From assembly GCF_041505935.1 (NCBI RefSeq), contig NZ_CP140110.1: a DNA stretch of 64,000 bases. The stretch is one strand, 5' to 3'. A program made the translations under genes and the position numbers. The DNA comes from Fervidobacterium_A thailandense. GTDB lineage: Bacteria; Thermotogota; Thermotogae; Thermotogales; Fervidobacteriaceae. This document shows, piece by piece, positions 63,844 to 64,000 of this stretch; position 1 is the stretch's first letter, and every line of letters begins with the position of its first letter. The notes under the pieces are model-generated. The model made no database searches, was not told the origin of the DNA, and was given only the letters and a program-made list of their open reading frames with translations.

Positions 63844-64000
63844 GTGATTTCAAACCCAGTTCTGGGATACAAACTTGATCCAGGTGAACCTGGGATTGCA
63901 TCCGGCGCTCCTGCAAGCCAGAGCATTCTGAGAGTTCTTAATCAAGAAATAGCAAATTATTTAGATTTTAAAAAAGAAGCGGCGGAGCAAGGTGGGTTTA
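63844..64000 (+). CDS. Partial reading frame of unknown function, running off the window
   Basis: An open frame from GTG 63844 continues to the right edge (52 codons, no stop): it begins 'VISNPVLGYKLDPGEPGI' and includes 'SQSILRVLNQEIANYLDFKKEAAEQGG'. TAAGG at 63830-63834 could be its ribosome site. The frame is open back to a stop at 63799. A second short frame just upstream, TTG 63764 to TAG 63812, shares similar codons ('AVTSEF' versus 'AVTSVRF') and would join it by a -1 shift in GGGG (63808-63811). I recognise no family. Confidence 0.4.
   Translation, partial: MISNPVLGYKLDPGEPGIASGAPASQSILRVLNQEIANYLDFKKEAAEQGGF

Noticed and set aside
63357..63926. 189-codon minus-strand frame opposite ruvA
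   Set aside because: Antisense to RuvA, Ser-rich shadow composition, no ribosome site.
63760..63930. Match to a known structured RNA (6S, SRP, RNase P, tmRNA)
   Set aside because: None of the conserved core sequences of these RNAs is seen; the region is instead reported as an unexplained hairpin-rich stretch.
1..64000. CRISPR array or prophage
   Set aside because: No series of spaced repeats, no cas-like genes and no phage structural or integrase genes were seen on either strand.

Overview
The window looks like chromosome of a thermophilic, saccharolytic Thermotogales bacterium, most likely in or near Fervidobacterium. This is an inference. It rests on the gene families (MalEFG with an oversized MalG, GH36 + GH42 + galT + galK, a glgA-galT pair, MetH without a reactivation domain, a cyclic-2,3-diphosphoglycerate synthetase homologue), heavy use of GTG/TTG starts behind strong GGAGG-type ribosome sites, and dense gene packing. 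I ran no database search, and family names come from recognising motifs in the translated frames.

Layout. 1-1440: end of a Rieske-type oxygenase, UV-damage endonuclease UvsE and a DUF3783 protein. 1460-9145 (minus): one long transcription unit running from a cation efflux transporter through HAD, metallo-beta-lactamase-fold, glycogen synthase, a GalT-like enzyme, Mrp, YaaR and UppP to a secreted beta-rich protein. 9349-10651: an insertion sequence flanked by a near-perfect 8-bp duplication, sitting directly in front of a lipoprotein subtilase gene. 12064-13281: an MFS exporter. 13447-20905: a galactoside operon (GH42 beta-galactosidase, LacI regulator, GH36 alpha-galactosidase, galT, galK, class II aldolase) behind a perfect palindromic operator candidate. 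21031-23556: a secreted GH13 amylase. 23740-24881: a split chromate transporter. 24921-26973: fliH-fliI. 27045-28760: a six-TM chemoreceptor. 28937-35598: uvrB, two hydrolases, metH and a J-like membrane protein, with two pairs of convergent genes overlapping at their ends. 35728-46170 (minus): malE-malF-malG followed by a phosphodiesterase, gltX, an AlaX-type editing protein and a secreted protein. 46543-47886: a single-gene cyclic-DPG synthetase unit. 47966-49835: a two-component system. 49926-50014: tRNA-Ser(CGA). 50053-53582: rpiB, an HDAC-family deacetylase, YqeY, a radical SAM protein and a small anchored protein. 53611-59812: two STAS proteins, lexA, archease, gyrA and metG. 59834-62209: a 5'-nucleotidase-like LysM protein with lost metal ligands, and tdk. 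62317-64000: tatD, ruvA and a partial reading frame.

How the genes work together. Secreted amylase and MalEFG would feed alpha-glucans inward, with glgA and its GalT-like neighbour on the storage side. The galactoside operon lets the cell split alpha- and beta-galactosides and run the Leloir pathway under its own LacI-type regulator. uvsE, uvrB, lexA, ruvA and tatD make the window rich in DNA-repair functions, although they are dispersed.

I did not find a clear new multi-gene defence or mobile system. The most unusual items are: (i) a MalG permease with an inserted periplasmic coiled-coil region of about 500 residues; (ii) a LysM-bearing 5'-nucleotidase homologue lacking nearly every metal ligand; (iii) an insertion sequence that separates a protease gene from its likely promoter; (iv) a tandem 10-bp repeat between the divergent mal and cDPG-synthetase promoters; (v) a hairpin-rich, possibly frameshifted stretch after ruvA; and (vi) a deacetylase/radical-SAM/YqeY operon with translational coupling.
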